Assembly (NCBI RefSeq): GCF_041296385.1
Contig: NC_091014.1
Span: 48,998,078-49,062,077 of the forward strand
Length of the DNA: 64,000 bases
Source of the DNA: Aphelocoma coerulescens
Lineage: Eukaryota; Chordata; Aves; Passeriformes; Corvidae
Reading direction: 5' to 3'
The notes beneath the pieces are model-generated. The model did not search any database. It was not told the DNA's origin and was given only the letters and a program-made list of their open reading frames with translations. Below, one piece after another: positions 35,790 to 50,100 of this stretch (position 1 is its first letter; the number at the start of each line of letters is the position of its first letter). The position numbers and the translations under genes were made by a program.

Positions 35790-38700
35790 GAGAAAACCAC
35801 AAAGCCAGGAGCTCCAGGGATACTCCCCATGCGAAAGGCAGGCCAAGCTTATCGCAGCACAGCCAAAACCTTGCTCCCACTTCTTCATTCTTATTGGAAT
35901 TCACCACAGCCCAATGCCCGATTTCTGGCTCAAACTAGGGTTAGGGTTACGCCTAGGGTTAGGCTTGAGAAAACCACAAAGCCAGGAGCTCCAGGGACAC
36001 TCACCATGCGAAAGGCAGGCCAAGTTGAGCACGATACAGTTAAAACCTTGCTCCCTCTTCTTCTTTCTGCTTGGAACTTGCCGCCGCCCAATGCCCCATT
36101 TCTGGCCCTAACTTCGGTTATGTTTATGGTTACACCTAGTGTTAGGATTTGAGAAATCCACAAAGCCAGGAGCTCCAGGGATACTCAGCATGCGAAAGGC
36201 AGGCCAAGCTTATCGCAGCACAGCCAAAACCTTGCTCCCTCTTCTTCATTCTTCTTGGAAGTCGCCACAACCCAATGCCTGATTTCTGGCTCAAACTAGG
36301 GTTAGGGTTAGGGTTACGCCTAGGGTTAGGCTTGAGAAAACCACAAAGCCAGGAGCTCCAGGGACACTCACCATGCGAAAGGCAGGCCAAGTTGAGCACG
36401 ATACAGTTAAAAGCTTGCTCCCTCTTCTTCTTTCTGCTTGGAACTCACCGCCGCCCAATGCCCCATTTCTGGCTCAAACTAGGGTTATGGTTATGGTTAC
36501 ACCTAGTGTTAGGATTTGAGAAATCCACAAAGCCAGGAGCTCCAGGGATACTCCCCATGCGAAAGGCAGGCCAAGCTGATCGCAGCACAGCCAAAACCTT
36601 GCTCCCACTTCTTCATTCTTATTGGAATTCACCACAGCCCAATGCCCGATTTCTGGCTCAAACTAGGGTTAGGGTTACGCCTAGGGTTAGGCTTGAGAAA
36701 ACCACAAAGCCAGGAGCTCCAGGGACACCCACCATGTGAAAGGCAGGCCAAGTTGAGCACGATACAGTTAAAACCTTGCTCCCTCTTCTTCTTTCTGCTT
36801 GGAACTCGCTGCCGCCCAATGCCCCATTTCTGGCTCAAAATAGGGTTATGGTCGTGGTTACACCTAGTGTTAGGCTTTGAGAAATCCACAAAGCCAGGAG
36901 CTCCAGGGATACTCCCCATGCGAAAGGCAGGCCAAGCTTATCGCAGCACAAGCAAAACCTTGCTCCCACTTCTTCATTCTTATTGGAATTCACCACAGCC
37001 CAATGCCCGATTTCTGGCTCAAACTAGGGTTAGGGTTACGCCTAGGGTTAGGCTTGAGAAAACCACAAAGCCAGGAGCTCCAGGGACACTCACCATGCGA
37101 AAGGCAGGCCAAGTTGAGCACGATACAGTTAAAACCTTGCTCCCTCTTCTTCTTTCTGCTTGGAACTTGCCGCCGCCCAATGCCCCATTTCTGGCCCTAA
37201 CTTCGGTTATGTTTATGGTTACACCTAGTGTTAGGATTTGAGAAATCCACAAAGCCAGGAGCTCCAGGGATACTCAGCATGCGAAAGGCAGGCCAAGCTT
37301 ATCGCAGCACAGCCAAAACCTTGCTCCCACTTCTTCATTCTTCTTGGAAGTCGCCACAACCCAATGCCTGATTTCTGGCTCAAACTAGGGTTAGGGTTAG
37401 GGTTAGGGTTATGCCTAGGGTAAGGTTTGAGAAAACCACAAAGCCAGGAGCTCCAGGGACACTCACCATGTGAAAGGCAGGCCAAGTTGAGCACGATACA
37501 GTTAAAAGCTTGCTCCCTCTTCTTCTTTCTGCTTGGAACTCGCCGCCGCCCAATGCCCCATTTCTGGCTCCAACTAGGATTATGGTCGTGGTTACACCTA
37601 GTGTTAGGGTTTGAGAAATCCACAAAGCCAGGAGCTCCAGGGATACTCAGCATGCGAAAGGCAGGCCAAGCTTATCGCAGCACAGCCAAAACCTTGCTCC
37701 CACTTCTTCATTCTTCTTGGAAGTCGCCACAACCCAATGCCCCATTTCTGGCTCAATCTAGGGTTAGGGTTAGGGTTAGGGTTACGCCTAGGGTTAGGCT
37801 TGAGAAACCCACAAAGCCAGGAGCTCCAGGGATACTCAGCATGCGAAAGGCAGGCCAAGCTTATCGCAGCACAGCCAAAACCTTGCTCCCACTTCTTCTT
37901 TCTTATTGGAATTCACCACAGCCCAATGCCCGATTTCTGGCTCAAACTAGGGTTAGGGTTACGCCTAGGGTTAGGCTTGAGAAAACCACAAAGCCAGGAG
38001 CTCCAGGGACACCCACCATGCGAAAGGCAGGCCAAGTTGAGCACGATACAGTTAAAACCTTGCTCCCTCTTCTTCTTTCTGCTTGGAACTCGCTGCCGCC
38101 CAATGCCCCATTTCTGGCTCAAAATAGGGTTATGGTCGTGGTTACACCTAGTGTTAGGCTTTGAGAAATCCACAAAGCCAGGAGCTCCAGGGATACTCCC
38201 CATGCGAAAGGCAGGCCAAGCTTATCGCAGCACAAGCAAAACCTTGCTCCCTCTTCTTCATTCTTCTTGGAACTTGCCACAGCCCAATGCCCGATTTCTG
38301 GCTCAATCTAGGGTTAGGGTTACACCTAGGGTTAGGCTTGAGAAAACCACAAAGCCAGGAGCTCCAGGGACACTCACCATGCGAAAGGCAGGCCAAGTTG
38401 AGCACGATACAGTTAAAACCTTGCTCCCTCTTCTTCTTTCTGCTTGGAACGCGCCGTCGCCCAATGCCCCATTTCTGGCTCAAACTAGGTTATGGTTATG
38501 GTTACACCTAGTGTTAGGGTTTGAGAAATCCATAAAACCAGGAGCTCCAGGGATACTCAGCATGCGAAAGGCAGGCCAAGCTTATCGCAGCACAGCCAAA
38601 ACCTTGCTCCCACTTCTTCATTCTTCTTGGAAGTCGCCACAACCCAATGCCTGATTTCTGGCTCAATCTAGGGTTAGGGTTAGGGTTAGGGTTATGCCTA

Positions 38701-40518
38701 GGGTTAGGCTTGAGAAAACCACAAAGCCAGGAGCTCCAGGGATACTCCCCATGCGAAAGGCAGGCCAAGCTTATCGCAGCACAGCCAAAACCTTGCTCTC
38801 ACTTCTTCATTCTTCTTGGGATTCACCACAGCCCAATGCCCGATTTCTGGCTCAAACTAGGGTTAGGGTTATGCCTAGGGTTAGGCTTGAAAAAACCACA
38901 AAGCAAGGAGCTCCAGGGACACTCACCATGTGAAAGGCAGGCCAAGTTGAGCACGATACAGTTAAAACCTTGCTCCCTCTTCCTCTTTCTGCTTGGAACT
39001 CACCGCCACCCAATGTCCCATTTCTGGCCCAAACTTCGGTTATGTTTATGGTTACACCTAGTGTTAGGATTTGAGAAATCCACAAAGCCAGGAGCTCCAG
39101 GGATACTCACCATGCAAAAGGCAGGCCAAGCTTATCGCAGCACAGCCAAAACCTTGCTCCCTCTTCTTCATTCTTCTTGGAAGTCGCCACAACCCAATGC
39201 CTGATTTCTGGCTCAATCTAGGGTTAGGGTTAGGGTTAGGGTTACGCCTAGGGTTAGGCTTGAGAAAACCACAAAGCCAGGAGCTCCAGGGATACTCCCC
39301 ATGCGAAAGGCAGGCCAAGCTTATCGCAGCACAGCCAAAACCTTGCTCCCACTTCTTCATTCTTATTGGAATTCACCACAGCCCAATGCCCGATTTCTGG
39401 CTCAAACTAGGGTTAGGGTTACGCCTAGGGTAAGGTTTGAGAAAACCACAAAGCCAGGAGCTCCAGGGATACTCCCCATGCGAAAGGCAGGCCAAGCTTA
39501 TCGCAGCACAGCCAAAACCTTGCTCCCACTTCTTCATTCTTATTGGAATTCACCACAGCCCAATGCCTGATTTCTGGCTCAAACTAGGCTTAGGGTTACG
39601 CCTAGGGTTAGGCTTGAGAAAACCACAAAGCCAGGAGATCCAGGGACACTCCCCATGCGAAAGGCAGGCCAAGCTTATCGCAGCACAGCCAAAACCTTGC
39701 TCCCTCTTCTTCATTCTTATTGGAACTTGCCACAGCCCAATGCCCGATTTCTGGCTCAATCTAGGGTTAGGGTTACGCCTAGGGTAAGGTTTGAGAAAAC
39801 CACAAAGCCAGGAGCTCCAGGGACACTCACCATGCGAAAGGCAGGCCAAGTTGAGCACGATACAGTTAAAACCTTGCTCCCTCTTCTTCTTTCTGCTTGG
39901 AACTTGCCGCCGCCCAATGCCCCATTTCTGGCTCAAACTAGGTTATGGTTATGGTTACACCTAGTGTTAGGATTTGAGAAATCCACAAAGCCAGGAGCTC
40001 CAGGGATACTCCCCATGCGAAAGGCAGGCCAAGCTTATCGCAGCACAGCCAAAACCTTGCTCCCTCTTCTTCATTCTTCTTGGAAGTCGCCACAACCCAA
40101 TGCCTGATTTCTGGCTCAATCTAGGGTTAGGGTTAGGGTTAGGGTTACGCCTAGGGTTAGGCTTGAGAAACCCACAAAGCCAGGAGCTCCAGGGATACTC
40201 CCCATGCGAAAGGCAGGCCAAGCTTATCGCAGCACAGCCAAAACCTTGCTCCCACTTCTTCATTCTTATTGGAATTCACCACAGCCCAATGCCCGATTTC
40301 TGGCTCAAACTAGGGTTAGGGTTACGCCTAGGGTAAGGTTTGAGAAAACCACAAAGCCAGGAGCTCCAGGGATACTCCCCATGCGAAAGGCAGGCCAAGC
40401 TTATCGCAGCACAGCCAAAACCTTGCTCCCACTTCTTCATTCTTCTTGGAATTTGATACAGCCCAATGCCCGATTTCTGGCTCAAACTAGGGTTAGGGTT
40501 ACGCCTAGGGTTAGGCTT
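35790..40518. repeat. Higher-order repeat P, copy 4 (26 monomers, 4729 bp)
   Basis: Counterpart of 4828-9556 at offset 30962. It repeats the loss of one TTAGGG in its third monomer (36151-36333, 183 bp) and the rearranged last monomer 40342-40518. Confidence 0.87.
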
Positions 40519-40702
40519 GAGAAAACCACAAAGCCAGGAGCTCCAGGGACACTCACCATGCGAAAGGCAGGCCAAGTTGAGCACGATACAGTTAAAACCT
40601 TGCTCCCTCTTCTTCTTTCTGCTTGGAACTTGCCGCCGCCCAATGCCCCATTTCTGGCCCTAACTTCGGTTATGTTTATGGTTACACCTAGTGTTAGGAT
40701 TT

Positions 40703-43700
40703 GAGAAATCCACAAAGCCAGGAGCTCCAGGGATACTCAGCATGCGAAAGGCAGGCCAAGCTTATCGCAGCACAGCCAAAACCTTGCTCCCACTTCTTCA
40801 TTCTTCTTGGAAGTCGCCACAACCCAATGCCTGATTTCTGGCTCAATCTAGGGTTAGGGTTAGGGTTAGGGTTATGCCTAGGGTAAGGCTTGAGAAAACC
40901 ACAAAGCCAGGAGCTCCAGGGACACTCCCCATGCGAAAGGCAGGCCAAGCTTATCGCAGCACAGCCAAAACCTTGCTCCCTCTTCTTCATTCTTCTTGGA
41001 ACTTGCCACAGCCCAATGCCCGATTTCTGGCTCAAACTAGGGTTAGGGTTACGCCTAGGGTTAGGCTTGAGAAAACCACAAAGCCAGGAGCTCCAGGGAC
41101 ACTCACCATGCGAAAGGCAGGCCAAGTTGAGCACGATACAGTTAAAACCTTGCTCCCTCTTCTTCTTTCTGCTTGGAACTCACCGTCGCCCAATGCCCCA
41201 TTTCTGGCTCAAACTAGGTTATGCTTATGGTTACACCTAGTGTTAGGACTTGAGAAATCCACAAAGCCAGGAGCTCCAGGGATACTCCCCATGCGAAAGG
41301 CAGGCCAAGCTTATCGCAGCACAGCCAAAACCTTGCTCCCTCTTCTTCATTCTTCTTGGAAGTCGCCACAACCCAATGCCTGATTTCTGGCTCAATCTAG
41401 GGTTAGGGTTAGGGTTAGGGTTACGCCTAGGGTTAGGCTTGAGAAACCCACAAAGCCAGGAGCTCCAGGGATACTCACCATGCGAAAGGCAGGCCAAGCT
41501 TATCGCAGCACAAGCAAAACCTTGCTCCCTCTTCTTCATTCTTCTTGGAACTTGCCACAGCCCAATGCCCGATTTCTGGCTCAATCTAGGGTTAGGGTTA
41601 CGCCTAGGGTTAGGCTTGAGAAAACCACAAAGCCAGGAGCTCCAGGGACACTCACCATGCGAAAGGCAGGCCAAGTTGAGCACGATACAGTTAAAACCTT
41701 GCTCCCTCTTCTTCTTTCTGCTTGGAACTCGCTGCCGCCCAATGCCACATTTCTGGCTCAAAATAGGGTTATGGTCGTGGTTACACCTAGTGTTAGGGTT
41801 TGAGAAATCCACAAAGCCAGGAGCTCCAGGGATACTCAGCATGCGAAAGGCAGGCCAAGCTTATCGCAGCACAAGCAAAACCTTGCTCCCTCTTCTTCAT
41901 TCTTCTTGGAACTTGCCACAGCCCAATGCCCGATTTCTGTCTCAATCTAGGGTTAGGGTTAGGGTTAGGGTTACGCCTAGGGTTAGGCTTGAGAAAACCA
42001 CAAAGCCAGGAGCTCCAGGGATACTCCCCATGCGAAAGGCAGGCCAAGCTTATCGCAGCACAGCCAAAACCTTGCTCCCACTTCTTCATTCTTATTGGAA
42101 TTCACCACAGCCCAATGCCCGATTTCTGGCTCAAACTAGGGTTAGGGTTACGCCTAGGGTTAGGCTTGAGAAAACCACAAAGCCAGGAGCTCCAGGGACA
42201 CTCACCATGCGAAAGGCAGGCCAAGTTGAGCACGATACAGTTAAAACCTTGCTCCCTCTTCTTCTTTCTGCTTGGAACTTGCCGCCGCCCAATGCCCCAT
42301 TTCTGGCCCTAACTTCGGTTATGTTTATGGTTACACCTAGTGTTAGGATTTGAGAAATCCACAAAGCCAGGAGCTCCAGGGATACTCAGCATGCGAAAGG
42401 CAGGCCAAGCTTATCGCAGCACAGCCAAAACCTTGCTCCCACTTCTTCATTCTTCTTGGAAGTCGCCACAACCCAATGCCTGATTTCTGGCTCAAACTAG
42501 GGTTAGGGTTAGGGTTAGGGTTATGCCTAGGGTAAGGTTTGAGAAAACCACAAAGCCAGGAGCTCCAGGGACACTCACCATGTGAAAGGCAGGCCAAGTT
42601 GAGCACGATACAGTTAAAAGCTTGCTCCCTCTTCTTCTTTCTGCTTGGAACTCGCCGCCGCCCAATGCCCCATTTCTGGCTCCAACTAGGATTATGGTCG
42701 TGGTTACACCTAGTGTTAGGGTTTGAGAAATCCACAAAGCCAGGAGCTCCAGGGATACTCCCCATGCGAAAGGCAGGCCAAGCTTATCGCAGCACAGCCA
42801 AAACCTTGCTCCCTCTTCTTCTTTCTGCTTGGAACTTGCCACAGCCCAATGCCCGATTTCTGGCTCAAACTAGGGTTAGGGTTAGGGTTACGCCTAGGGT
42901 TAGGCTTGAGAAAACCACAAAGCCAGGAGCTCCAGGGACACTCACCATGCAAAAGGCAGGCCACGTTGAGCACGATACAGCCAAAACCTTGCTCCCTCTT
43001 CTTCATTCTTCTTGGAAGTCGCCACAACCCAATGCCTGATTTCTGGCTCAATCTAGGGTTAGGGTTAGGGTTAGGGTTACGCCTAGGGTTAGGCTTGAGA
43101 AAACCACAAAGCCAGGAGCTCCAGGGATACTCCCCATGCGAAAGGCAGGCCAAGCTTATCGCAGCACAGCCAAAACCTTGCTCCCACTTCTTCATTCTTA
43201 TTGGAATTCACCACAGCCCAATGCCCGATTTCTGGCTCAAACTAGGGTTAGGGTTACGCCTAGGGTTAGGCTTGAGAAAACCACAAAGCCAGGAGCTCCA
43301 GGGACACTCACCATGCGAAAAGCAGGCCAAGTTGAGCACGATACAGTTAAAACCTTGCTCCCTCTTCTTCTTTCTGCTTGGAACTTGCCGCCGCCCAATG
43401 CCCCATTTCTGGCCCTAACTTCGGTTATGTTTATGGTTACACCTAGTGTTAGGATTTGAGAAATCCACAAAGCCAGGAGCTCCAGGGATACTCAGCATGC
43501 GAAAGGCAGGCCAAGCTTATCGCAGCACAGCCAAAACCTTGCTCCCACTTCTTCATTCTTCTTGGAAGTCGCCACAACCCAATGCCTGATTTCTGGCTCA
43601 AACTAGGGTTAGGGTTAGGGTTAGGGTTATGCCTAGGGTAAGGTTTGAGAAAACCACAAAGCCAGGAGCTCCAGGGACACTCACCATGTGAAAGGCAGGC

Positions 43701-46700
43701 CAAGTTGAGCACGATACAGTTAAAAGCTTGCTCCCTCTTCTTCTTTCTGCTTGGAACTCGCCGCCGCCCAATGCCCCATTTCTGGCTCCAACTAGGATTA
43801 TGGTCGTGGTTACACCTAGTGTTAGGGTTTGAGAAATCCACAAAGCCAGGAGCTCCAGGGATACTCAGCATGCGAAAGGCAGGCCAAGCTTATCGCAGCA
43901 CAGCCAAAACCTTGCTCCCTCTTCTTCATTCTTCTTGGAAGTCGCCACAACCCAATGCCTGATTTCTGGCTCAATCTAGAGTTAGGGTTAGGATTAGGGT
44001 TACGCCTAGGGTAAGGTTTGAGAAAACCACAAAGCCAGGAGCTCCAGGGATACTCAGCATGCGAAAGGCAGGCCAAGCTTATCGCAGCACAGCCAAAACC
44101 TTGCTCCCACTTCTTCATTCTTATTGGAATTCACCACAGCCCAATGCCTGATTTCTGGCTCAAACTAGGCTTAGGGTTACGCCTAGGGTTAGGCTTGAGA
44201 AAACCACAAAGCCAGGAGCTCCAGGGACACTCCCCATGCGAAAGGCAGGCCAAGCTTATCGCAGCACAGCCAAAACCTTGCTCCCTCTTCTTCATTCTTC
44301 TTGGAAGTCGCCACAACCCAATGCCTGATTTCTGGCTCAAACTAGGGTTAGGGTTAGGGTTAGGGTTACGCCTAGGGTTAGGCTTGAGAAAACCACAAAG
44401 CCAGGAGCTCCAGGGACACCCACCATGTGAAAGGCAGGCCAAGTTGAGCACGATACAGTTAAAACCTTGCTCCCTCTTCTTCTTTCTGCTTGGAACTCGC
44501 TGCCGCCCAATGCCCCATTTCTGGCTCAAAATAGGGTTATGGTCGTGGTTACACCTAGTGTTAGGCTTTGAGAAATCCACAAAGCCAGGAGCTCCAGGGA
44601 TACTCCCCATGCGAAAGGCAGGCCAAGCTTATCGCAGCACAAGCAAAACCTTGCTCCCACTTCTTCATTCTTATTGGAATTCACCACAGCCCAATGCCCG
44701 ATTTCTGGCTCAAACTAGGGTTAGGGTTACGCCTAGGGTTAGGCTTGAGAAAACCACAAAGCCAGGAGCTCCAGGGACACTCACCATGCAAAAGGCAGGC
44801 CACGTTGAGCACGATACAGCCAAAACCTTGCTCCCTCTTCTTCATTCTTCTTGGAAGTCGCCACAACCCAATGCCTGATTTCTGGCTCAATCTAGGGTTA
44901 GGGTTAGGGTTAGGGTTACGCCTAGGGTTAGGCTTGAGAAAACCACAAAGCCAGGAGCTCCAGGGATACTCCCCATGCGAAAGGCAGGCCAAGCTTATCG
45001 CAGCACAGCCAAAACCTTGCTCCCACTTCTTCATTCTTATTGGAATTCACCACAGCCCAATGCCCGATTTCTGGCTCAAACTAGGGTTAGGGTTACGCCT
45101 AGGGTTAGGCTTGAGAAAACCACAAAGCCAGGAGCTCCAGGGACACTCACCATGCGAAAGGCAGGCCAAGTTGAGCACGATACAGTTAAAACCTTGCTCC
45201 CTCTTCTTCTTTCTGCTTGGAACTTGCCGCCGCCCAATGCCCCATTTCTGGCCCTAACTTCGGTTATGTTTATGGTTACACCTAGTGTTAGGATTTGAGA
45301 AATCCACAAAGCCAGGAGCTCCAGGGATACTCCCCATGCGAAAGGCAGGCCAAGCTTATCGCAGCACAGCCAAAACCTTGCTCCCACTTCTTCATTCTTC
45401 TTGGAAGTCGCCACAACCCAATGCCTGATTTCTGGCTCAAACTAGGGTTAGGGTTAGGGTTAGGGTTATGCCTAGGGTAAGGTTTGAGAAAACCACAAAG
45501 CCAGGAGCTCCAGGGACACTCACCATGTGAAAGGCAGGCCAAGTTGAGCACGATACAGTTAAAAGCTTGCTCCCTCTTCTTCTTTCTGCTTGGAACTCGC
45601 CGCCGCCCAATGCCCCATTTCTGGCTCCAACTAGGATTATGGTCGTGGTTACACCTAGTGTTAGGGTTTGAGAAATCCACAAAGCCAGGAGCTCCAGGGA
45701 TACTCAGCATGCGAAAGGCAGGCCAAGCTTATCGCAGCACAGCCAAAACCTTGCTCCCTCTTCTTCATTCTTCTTGGAAGTCGCCACAACCCAATGCCTG
45801 ATTTCTGGCTCAATCTAGAGTTAGGGTTAGGATTAGGGTTACGCCTAGGGTAAGGTTTGAGAAAACCACAAAGCCAGGAGCTCCAGGGATACTCAGCATG
45901 CGAAAGGCAGGCCAAGCTTATCGCAGCACAGCCAAAACCTTGCTCCCACTTCTTCATTCTTATTGGAATTCACCACAGCCCAATGCCTGATTTCTGGCTC
46001 AAACTAGGCTTAGGGTTACGCCTAGGGTTAGGCTTGAGAAAACCACAAAGCCAGGAGCTCCAGGGACACTCCCCATGCGAAAGGCAGGCCAAGCTTATCG
46101 CAGCACAGCCAAAACCTTGCTCCCTCTTCTTCATTCTTCTTGGAAGTCGCCACAACCCAATGCCTGATTTCTGGCTCAAACTAGGGTTAGGGTTAGGGTT
46201 AGGGTTACGCCTAGGGTTAGGCTTGAGAAAACCACAAAGCCAGGAGCTCCAGGGACACCCACCATGTGAAAGGCAGGCCAAGTTGAGCACGATACAGTTA
46301 AAACCTTGCTCCCTCTTCTTCTTTCTGCTTGGAACTCGCTGCCGCCCAATGCCCCATTTCTGGCTCAAAATAGGGTTATGGTCGTGGTTACACCTAGTGT
46401 TAGGCTTTGAGAAATCCACAAAGCCAGGAGCTCCAGGGATACTCCCCATGCGAAAGGCAGGCCAAGCTTATCGCAGCACAAGCAAAACCTTGCTCCCACT
46501 TCTTCATTCTTATTGGAATTCACCACAGCCCAATGCCCGATTTCTGGCTCAAACTAGGGTTAGGGTTACGCCTAGGGTTAGGCTTGAGAAAACCACAAAG
46601 CCAGGAGCTCCAGGGACACTCACCATGCGAAAGGCAGGCCAAGTTGAGCACGATACAGTTAAAACCTTGCTCCCTCTTCTTCTTTCTGCTTGGAACTTGC

Positions 46701-47130
46701 CGCCGCCCAATGCCCCATTTCTGGCCCTAACTTCGGTTATGTTTATGGTTACACCTAGTGTTAGGATTTGAGAAATCCACAAAGCCAGGAGCTCCAGGGA
46801 TACTCAGCATGCGAAAGGCAGGCCAAGCTTATCGCAGCACAGCCAAAACCTTGCTCCCACTTCTTCATTCTTCTTGGAAGTCGCCACAACCCAATGCCTG
46901 ATTTCTGGCTCAAACTAGGGTTAGGGTTACGCCTAGGGTTAGGCTTGAGAAAACCACAAAGCCAGGAGCTCCAGGGACACTCACCATGCGAAAGGCAGGC
47001 CAAGTTGAGCACGATACAGTTAAAACCTTGCTCCCTCTTCTTCTTTCTGCTTGGAACTTGCCGCCGCCCAATGCCCCATTTCTGGCCCTAACTTCGGTTA
47101 TGTTTATGGTTACACCTAGTGTTAGGATTT
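40703..47130. repeat. Higher-order repeat Q, copy of Q1 in super-unit 2
   Basis: It matches 9741-16168 at offset 30962 in length (6428 bp), subunit order and variants, including G (tctggctc) in the fifth monomer and the A at 43321 that marks only this Q copy and Q1. Confidence 0.88.
42352..43457. repeat. Six-monomer subunit of Q (1106 bp), super-unit 2
   Basis: Counterpart of 11390-12495 at offset 30962, carrying the same private A (43321). Confidence 0.85.
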
Positions 47131-50100
47131 GAGAAATCCACAAAGCCAGGAGCTCCAGGGATACTCAGCATGCGAAAGGCAGGCCAAGCTTATCGCAGCA
47201 CAGCCAAAACCTTGCTCCCACTTCTTCATTCTTCTTGGAAGTCGCCACAACCCAATGCCTGATTTCTGGCTCAATCTAGGGTTAGGGTTAGGGTTAGGGT
47301 TATGCCTAGGGTAAGGCTTGAGAAAACCACAAAGCCAGGAGCTCCAGGGACACTCCCCATGCGAAAGGCAGGCCAAGCTTATCGCAGCACAGCCAAAACC
47401 TTGCTCCCTCTTCTTCATTCTTCTTGGAACTTGCCACAGCCCAATGCCCGATTTCTGGCTCAAACTAGGGTTAGGGTTACGCCTAGGGTTAGGCTTGAGA
47501 AAACCACAAAGCCAGGAGCTCCAGGGACACTCACCATGCGAAAGGCAGGCCAAGTTGAGCACGATACAGTTAAAACCTTGCTCCCTCTTCTTCTTTCTGC
47601 TTGGAACTCACCGTCGCCCAATGCCCCATTTCTGGCTCAAACTAGGTTATGCTTATGGTTACACCTAGTGTTAGGACTTGAGAAATCCACAAAGCCAGGA
47701 GCTCCAGGGATACTCCCCATGCGAAAGGCAGGCCAAGCTTATCGCAGCACAGCCAAAACCTTGCTCCCTCTTCTTCATTCTTCTTGGAAGTCGCCACAAC
47801 CCAATGCCTGATTTCTGGCTCAATCTAGGGTTAGGGTTAGGGTTAGGGTTACGCCTAGGGTTAGGCTTGAGAAACCCACAAAGCCAGGAGCTCCAGGGAT
47901 ACTCACCATGCGAAAGGCAGGCCAAGCTTATCGCAGCACAAGCAAAACCTTGCTCCCTCTTCTTCATTCTTCTTGGAACTTGCCACAGCCCAATGCCCGA
48001 TTTCTGTCTCAATCTAGGGTTAGGGTTACGCCTAGGGTTAGGCTTGAGAAAACCACAAAGCCAGGAGCTCCAGGGACACTCACCATGCGAAAGGCAGGCC
48101 AAGTTGAGCACGATACAGTTAAAACCTTGCTCCCTCTTCTTCTTTCTGCTTGGAACTCGCTGCCGCCCAATGCCACATTTCTGGCTCAAAATAGGGTTAT
48201 GGTCGTGGTTACACCTAGTGTTAGGGTTTGAGAAATCCACAAAGCCAGGAGCTCCAGGGATACTCAGCATGCGAAAGGCAGGCCAAGCTTATCGCAGCAC
48301 AAGCAAAACCTTGCTCCCTCTTCTTCATTCTTCTTGGAACTTGCCACAGCCCAATGCCCGATTTCTGTCTCAATCTAGGGTTAGGGTTAGGGTTAGGGTT
48401 ACGCCTAGGGTTAGGCTTGAGAAAACCACAAAGCCAGGAGCTCCAGGGATACTCCCCATGCGAAAGGCAGGCCAAGCTTATCGCAGCACAGCCAAAACCT
48501 TGCTCCCACTTCTTCATTCTTATTGGAATTCACCACAGCCCAATGCCCGATTTCTGGCTCAAACTAGGGTTAGGGTTACGCCTAGGGTTAGGCTTGAGAA
48601 AACCACAAAGCCAGGAGCTCCAGGGACACTCACCATGCGAAAGGCAGGCCAAGTTGAGCACGATACAGTTAAAACCTTGCTCCCTCTTCTTCTTTCTGCT
48701 TGGAACTTGCCGCCGCCCAATGCCCCATTTCTGGCCCTAACTTCGGTTATGTTTATGGTTACACCTAGTGTTAGGATTTGAGAAATCCACAAAGCCAGGA
48801 GCTCCAGGGATACTCAGCATGCGAAAGGCAGGCCAAGCTTATCGCAGCACAGCCAAAACCTTGCTCCCACTTCTTCATTCTTCTTGGAAGTCGCCACAAC
48901 CCAATGCCTGATTTCTGGCTCAAACTAGGGTTAGGGTTAGGGTTAGGGTTATGCCTAGGGTAAGGTTTGAGAAAACCACAAAGCCAGGAGCTCCAGGGAC
49001 ACTCACCATGTGAAAGGCAGGCCAAGTTGAGCACGATACAGTTAAAAGCTTGCTCCCTCTTCTTCTTTCTGCTTGGAACTCGCCGCCGCCCAATGCCCCA
49101 TTTCTGGCTCCAACTAGGATTATGGTCGTGGTTACACCTAGTGTTAGGGTTTGAGAAATCCACAAAGCCAGGAGCTCCAGGGATACTCCCCATGCGAAAG
49201 GCAGGCCAAGCTTATCGCAGCACAGCCAAAACCTTGCTCCCTCTTCTTCTTTCTGCTTGGAACTTGCCACAGCCCAATGCCCGATTTCTGGCTCAAACTA
49301 GGGTTAGGGTTAGGGTTACGCCTAGGGTTAGGCTTGAGAAAACCACAAAGCCAGGAGCTCCAGGGACACTCACCATGCAAAAGGCAGGCCACGTTGAGCA
49401 CGATACAGCCAAAACCTTGCTCCCTCTTCTTCATTCTTCTTGGAAGTCGCCACAACCCAATGCCTGATTTCTGGCTCAATCTAGGGTTAGGGTTAGGGTT
49501 AGGGTTACGCCTAGGGTTAGGCTTGAGAAAACCACAAAGCCAGGAGCTCCAGGGATACTCCCCATGCGAAAGGCAGGCCAAGCTTATCGCAGCACAGCCA
49601 AAACCTTGCTCCCACTTCTTCATTCTTATTGGAATTCACCACAGCCCAATGCCCGATTTCTGGCTCAAACTAGGGTTAGGGTTACGCCTAGGGTTAGGCT
49701 TGAGAAAACCACAAAGCCAGGAGCTCCAGGGACACTCACCATGCGAAAGGCAGGCCAAGTTGAGCACGATACAGTTAAAACCTTGCTCCCTCTTCTTCTT
49801 TCTGCTTGGAACTTGCCGCCGCCCAATGCCCCATTTCTGGCCCTAACTTCGGTTATGTTTATGGTTACACCTAGTGTTAGGATTTGAGAAATCCACAAAG
49901 CCAGGAGCTCCAGGGATACTCAGCATGCGAAAGGCAGGCCAAGCTTATCGCAGCACAGCCAAAACCTTGCTCCCACTTCTTCATTCTTCTTGGAAGTCGC
50001 CACAACCCAATGCCTGATTTCTGGCTCAAACTAGGGTTAGGGTTAGGGTTAGGGTTATGCCTAGGGTAAGGTTTGAGAAAACCACAAAGCCAGGAGCTCC